DNA of 64,000 nt from Mycobacterium persicum (GTDB lineage: Bacteria > Actinomycetota > Actinomycetes > Mycobacteriales > Mycobacteriaceae). Shown here piece after piece: positions 61,801 to 64,000 of the stretch. The stretch lies in the NCBI RefSeq assembly GCF_002086675.1, contig NZ_MVIF01000006.1, positions 41,509 to 105,508 on the forward strand, read 5' to 3'. The position numbers were made by a program, and so were the translations under genes. Position 1 is the stretch's first letter, and every line of letters begins with the position of its first letter. Under the pieces are notes generated by a model. The model ran no database searches, was not told the origin of the DNA, and saw nothing but the letters and a program-made list of their open reading frames with translations.

Positions 61801-62733
61801 GAACCAGTCCAGCGCTTCACCCATCGCTCCGGCGTTGCTCTCCAACACCCAGCGGTCCGCCAGCACGTGGCAACCGGTCCACAGCCGCTCGCCGGGGTCG
61901 ACAACCGGCCGGTCGAGGACCAGTTGGACGGGCACCGTGGTGCCGCCAATCGCCCCTACCTGTCCCGGCGCTACCGCGCCGACGCCCAGCATGGCGCACT
62001 GGGTATCGGCGCCGGCGACCGCGACGGGAGTCCCCGCGCGCAGCCCGAACAACTCCGCCGCCGTGGGCGTGACCGTGCCCAGCCGGGTACCAGCGGGACG
62101 CAACGGCGGCAGCAGGCGACGCGGAATGCTCAATTCGTCGGCGAGGTCGGGCGCCCAAGCACGTTGCGCCACATCGAATAACAGGGTGGGGCTGGCTTGC
62201 GACGGCTCGCTGCCGGATTCGCCGCACAGCCGGTAGGCGATCCAATCGCTGAGCGTGAGCACCATCGTGGCACGGGCCCACGCGTCCGGGTCCGTCGTTG
62301 CCAACCAGCGCAGTCGGGCCACGGTGGCCAGCGGGCTCGGCCATTGTCCGGTGCGGGCATATAGCGCGCTGCCGTGCTCGCTTGCGAGCTGAAAGGCCTC
62401 GCCGGCAGCGCGGGCGTCGCGGTTGGGCGTGGCCAACAAGGCGTTGTCGTCTTCGTCGAGCACCACCGTGGTGTGTCGCATGCTCGTCGCCGCCACGCCC
62501 AACACCTGATCCGGTGTTGCGCCCGCCTTGGCCAGCGCCGCGCGGGCGGCTTCGGCGAGGGTTGCCCAAATCAGGTCTAAGTCGAGATCGGTTCCCAGCC
62601 CGCCGGTTTCGGGCGCCGCCGAGTGGCTCCATGGCCGAAAGATGCGGGTAAACGCGCCGCCTGCGACGTCAACGAGCAGGCAATGGCCGCCGCTGCCGCC
62701 GGCATCAAGCGCCATCAGATAGCTGGGGTTCAT
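58876..62733 (-). CDS. Four-domain fusion: FGGY kinase, 2-hydroxyacid dehydrogenase, SCP2, class II aldolase
   Basis: One uninterrupted 1285-codon frame. Residues 1-500: FGGY carbohydrate kinase, LsrK/xylulokinase-like (YLMALDAGGSGG, AATSMRHTTVVL, GADTQCAMLGVG, FSLAGGMSRSAVFAQLLSD). Residues 527-855: NAD-dependent 2-hydroxyacid dehydrogenase (GLVGFGAVGRAV, with R774 in NTARAALVD, E803 in SVEPP, H822 in TPHVGG). Residues 915-1040: SCP2 sterol-carrier-like domain (FAAGKSVTLRFTLTD, GRVNPMQAAMGGRLSFSGD). Residues 1075-1285: class II aldolase (TGGNVSVRIPG, HAHAPHATML with H1169/H1171, NHGILVAG). All key residues are present, and the linkers are Ala/Pro-rich. The likely reaction chain is phosphorylation, oxidation/reduction and retro-aldol cleavage of a sugar or ulose; the substrate is unknown. 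Confidence 0.93.
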   Translation of the reverse strand: MNPSYLMALDAGGSGGHCLLVDVAGGAFTRIFRPWSHSAAPETGGLGTDLDLDLIWATLAEAARAALAKAGATPDQVLGVAATSMRHTTVVLDEDDNALLATPNRDARAAGEAFQLASEHGSALYARTGQWPSPLATVARLRWLATTDPDAWARATMVLTLSDWIAYRLCGESGSEPSQASPTLLFDVAQRAWAPDLADELSIPRRLLPPLRPAGTRLGTVTPTAAELFGLRAGTPVAVAGADTQCAMLGVGAVAPGQVGAIGGTTVPVQLVLDRPVVDPGERLWTGCHVLADRWVLESNAGAMGEALDWFARILHPDAEHPVAHFLAEAGLSEPGAAGILSTLGTGVMNARELRLPTGTVTLSHLSTAHDPQRRRHLERAVVDGMAYAVRANLEQLSDVAATQASAAAFSLAGGMSRSAVFAQLLSDVLGMPVEVGATPESTALGAALCAGVAVGVFADLAEGAQRYRGLARTVLPDGERTHAYGALYGGWQQLRAAGADAETLASQLILPSALKAMSATAARSRPALRPRILVTADMDDDGLAALRALGDAEYASFRTAMRLLTGPSLVKALAGAQVFITEVDVVDADAIRQLPDLKVVAACRGNAVNVDLPACTAFGIPVLHAPGRNADAVADLTVAFLLMLARRLPTASTFLRQPGIAAGDMGRMGQAFTSLQGRELWHKTIGLVGFGAVGRAVTQRLHAFGAGVLVFDPYVDAEQIVLADAEPATLDELLENCEFVSLHAAVSEQSRGMIGAAALARMRPGACLVNTARAALVDEAALVDALRSGHLGGAALDVFSVEPPGSDHPLLALDNVIATPHVGGNTIDVAAHQGRIIAADLRRLLVGEAPLHVLNPETLRSFDWSAPRPTPETGVLEQLARQPGPAVSDLQLDHGAATTSQPEPASPATILAPSIEVPPETRDGMRRILKGFVERITHDEALGAFAAGKSVTLRFTLTDVDLAFFLQLQGGAITADLGDPAAPADVELRMRAEILDGMFTGRVNPMQAAMGGRLSFSGDTTKAMTLQNMQDDLARLYREAREEAGDPGDLAAIPDATAAGPAAAATTTAAPIGSAGDLRDTLLQTVHELYTAELITATGGNVSVRIPGTDQLWITPSQMFKGDLRPEILVRLDLDGHVLDPGAPSPSSERMMHCLVYRARPDAQAVVHAHAPHATMLVNTGLPFLPVSTEAAFFGDIPRVPFIMPGTDELAHAVAEAIRDGWAVLMQNHGILVAGRSLRRAADMVEIIDRSAEIILGCYAVGKEPTTLPGDVVEMLQKMGDLMA

Positions 62734-63182
62734 CCTGGCCTCACGGATCTTCGGGCGTCATCTGCTTGATTCGACCACCGCGCGCTCGATCACCAGTAGA
62801 GTCCGAAGTCCTTGCGTCGAACGGAGCCGGCGACCGAGTTCGCTCATCCGGGTGTTCACGTTTTCTGGCCATTGCGGCGATCGCTTCGCGGAACGCGAAG
62901 TCGCGCTTTGGGTGCGGCCGGATGGCCCATTGACAATGCACCGCGCTACGAGGACCCTCGAATGAAACCTTCGACGTTGCGCCTCAGAAGACGATTCGGG
63001 GGGGTGGTCGCCAATACAGATGAGGCGATGACGAGTGGGCGACGAGCACTCGCCACTGGGCGTGCCGACGCGGCCACTTCGCCTCCGGATTGAGAATCCA
63101 TTTGCTGCGCCGAAGCAGTGTACCGGCGCAGTCAAAGTGTGGCTCACAACAATATAACCAAGTGAAAAGGAGTGCACCGAAT
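62734..63182. other. 449-bp gap with possible regulator remnant
   Basis: On the minus strand, 62758-62870, the reading ELGRRLRSTQGLRTLLVIER followed by AVVESSR and a stop resembles the end of an Lrp/AsnC-type regulator, but nothing upstream supports a gene. The last 40 bases hold an AT-rich promoter-like stretch and the AAAAGGAG ribosome site of the next gene. Confidence 0.35.
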
Positions 63183-63893
63183 ATGACTAGCATGCTTATG
63201 CCCGGACATGCTGAAATTTACAATGCGCTTCCGAACGTCGAAGACGCCGACAAAGAACGGCAATCACGAACAGAGTTTGACAACTTCCTGGACGATTTCG
63301 CGGAGATATTGGTTGAGGCCGAGCTCTACAAAGTTGGGCTCGATGAGATAGCCGGCCCGCTACTGCTGCACAGTCATTTCGCGGTCAGCGGTGACACAGC
63401 AATTGTCGAGAGGCCAGCGGTGCTGGATGACGGTCGTCCCGCGCTCGTGGCACGGCCCGAAGCCGTAACCCCTGAGGCCGTTGCGGTTCGGTGGAAGTGG
63501 CAACCGGAAACGGCGCAATTCCATCCATTGGAATATTGCACCGACCCCGTAGCCGTTTCATCCGCCGAAAAACTCAGCCAGAACCCCGGTTTTCTTAGTG
63601 CGGTGGGTCAGCTACTTGAGTCATACGATCTTCACGACGTCATCGGTCTCACCGTATTGCCTCGAAGTCTCGAGGTCAAAGAAGCGGGTTTAGTCTATTT
63701 CGAGCGCTCAGCCGATGACCTGAGTGTCACAACGGTTGAGGCTTCGTCGTTGCCGGGGATCATAACGGCATGGGCCGCGACCATAACGAATGAGGGCGTA
63801 AGAATTCGGCCGCAAACCAGGTGCGATCTCACGACGAGATTCTGCGGGTCCTGCAAGTGCCTGCGGACTACCTGCGTATCCGATCCAGATTAG
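63183..63893 (+). CDS. Unrecognised protein, possible 3' frameshift
   Basis: 236 residues with no family recognised. An acidic N-terminus (NVEDADKERQSRTEFDNFLD) is followed by alternating strands (GPLLLHSHFAVSGDTAIVER, AVRWKWQPETAQFHPLEYC, DVIGLTVLPRSLEVKEAGLV). GC content looks lower than in neighbouring genes, hinting at foreign origin. AAAAGGAG lies ten bases before ATG 63183. The last 20 residues (CDLTTRFCGSCKCLRTTC) are Cys-rich and unlike the rest. The other frame over the same bases continues better (see 63821), so a frameshift near 63810 is likely. Confidence 0.65.
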   Translation: MTSMLMPGHAEIYNALPNVEDADKERQSRTEFDNFLDDFAEILVEAELYKVGLDEIAGPLLLHSHFAVSGDTAIVERPAVLDDGRPALVARPEAVTPEAVAVRWKWQPETAQFHPLEYCTDPVAVSSAEKLSQNPGFLSAVGQLLESYDLHDVIGLTVLPRSLEVKEAGLVYFERSADDLSVTTVEASSLPGIITAWAATITNEGVRIRPQTRCDLTTRFCGSCKCLRTTCVSDPD

Positions 63894-63964
63894 GGGTTGC
63901 GCTGGGTAACTTCGGAACGGAAGTTGTCAACCTGAATGAGGCACCGTCGAGCGGTATTTACTGA
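63821..63964 (+). CDS. Small overlapping ORF, perhaps true C-terminus of preceding gene
   Basis: A 47-codon GTG ORF: VRSHDEILRVLQVPADYLRI, then RLGVALGNFGTEVVNLNEAP and SSGIY. The composition is protein-like, with no ribosome site. It overlaps the end of the 63183 gene by 73 bases in another frame. It may be the displaced end of that gene or a small separate gene. Only 36 bases follow to the window edge. Confidence 0.35.
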   Translation: MRSHDEILRVLQVPADYLRIRSRLGVALGNFGTEVVNLNEAPSSGIY

Positions 63965-64000
63965 GTGGCCTCCTCGGTGTCGTCGGGCTTGTTAATCCAC

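Noticed and set aside
1..64000. tRNA, rRNA, complete insertion sequences or prophage genes
   Set aside because: No cloverleaf, rRNA, transposase or phage structural motif was found on reading both strands.

Overview
The window is chromosomal DNA from a mycobacterium, most likely a slow grower related to the M. tuberculosis, M. kansasii or M. marinum groups. The reasons are high GC, a mycobacterial gene set (DosR-type dormancy genes, an Acg-like nitroreductase, DhmA, SseB, LipM, FprA, SirA/CysH/Che1, a WS/DGAT, F420-type oxidoreductases, WXG100 proteins, a 13E12-type HNH gene) and DosR-like boxes. There is no rRNA, no tRNA, no intact transposase, no prophage module and no CRISPR array. The species cannot be named from this alone. 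Comparisons to M. tuberculosis genes are made from memory of the families, not from a search.

Layout. 1-6.5 kb is a dormancy (DosR-type) cluster: two divergent universal stress proteins around DosR-like boxes, a kinase-like P-loop protein, an Acg-like nitroreductase, and two overlapping ketoacyl synthase III genes of which the second has lost its catalytic His. 6.55-7.8 kb is the wreck of a large class III adenylyl cyclase/ATPase gene. 7.8-14.4 kb holds dhmA with a DoxX-like partner, an SRPBCC/SDR/acyl-CoA-dehydrogenase-like run, a CysQ-like phosphatase, and a PadR regulator divergent from a membrane protein. 14.6-16.0 kb is a frameshifted 13E12-type HNH gene. 16-30.9 kb contains genes recalling the M. 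tuberculosis Rv2284-Rv2296 block but reshuffled (PatB-like lyase, SseB, CPA1 antiporter, LipM further on), plus an M23-like lipoprotein, a secreted phosphorylase-fold protein, an esterase, a decayed RelB antitoxin, and an F420 oxidoreductase/TetR/P450 set. 31-39.5 kb has exported proteins (a chagasin-like lipoprotein; a candidate papain-fold amidase with an EF-hand loop and a Thr/Pro tail), a DsbA-fold oxidoreductase, the lipM/tocopherol-cyclase-like/flavoprotein operon and an acyltransferase.

39.6-45.5 kb is the sulfur-assimilation zone. sirA, cysH and che1 run on the minus strand, and just beyond a LysR gene lie fprA and a 7Fe-type ferredoxin gene. Together they can plausibly form a complete NADPH-FprA-ferredoxin-SirA electron path. 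46-49.4 kb is an accessory patch: a 40-bp direct repeat brackets a WXG100 gene, a broken second WXG100 gene, and AT-richer remnants of a toxin/immunity cassette; then come a gutted TIGR03085 gene and an intact vapBC pair with a perfect operator palindrome. 49.6-56.2 kb carries MaoC, an internally deleted OsmC, TetR/Ddn-like/CMD, a methyltransferase, a WS/DGAT and an epimerase-like gene. Two copies of a non-coding repeat of about 330-360 bp, inverted relative to each other, bracket this block.

57-62.7 kb holds an aldehyde dehydrogenase followed by the most striking gene of the window: one 1285-residue ORF that fuses an FGGY sugar kinase, a 2-hydroxyacid dehydrogenase, an SCP2 domain and a class II aldolase. 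It looks like a one-polypeptide carbohydrate (or AI-2-like/ulose) pathway. The right edge has an unrecognised 236-residue protein with a possible 3' frameshift.
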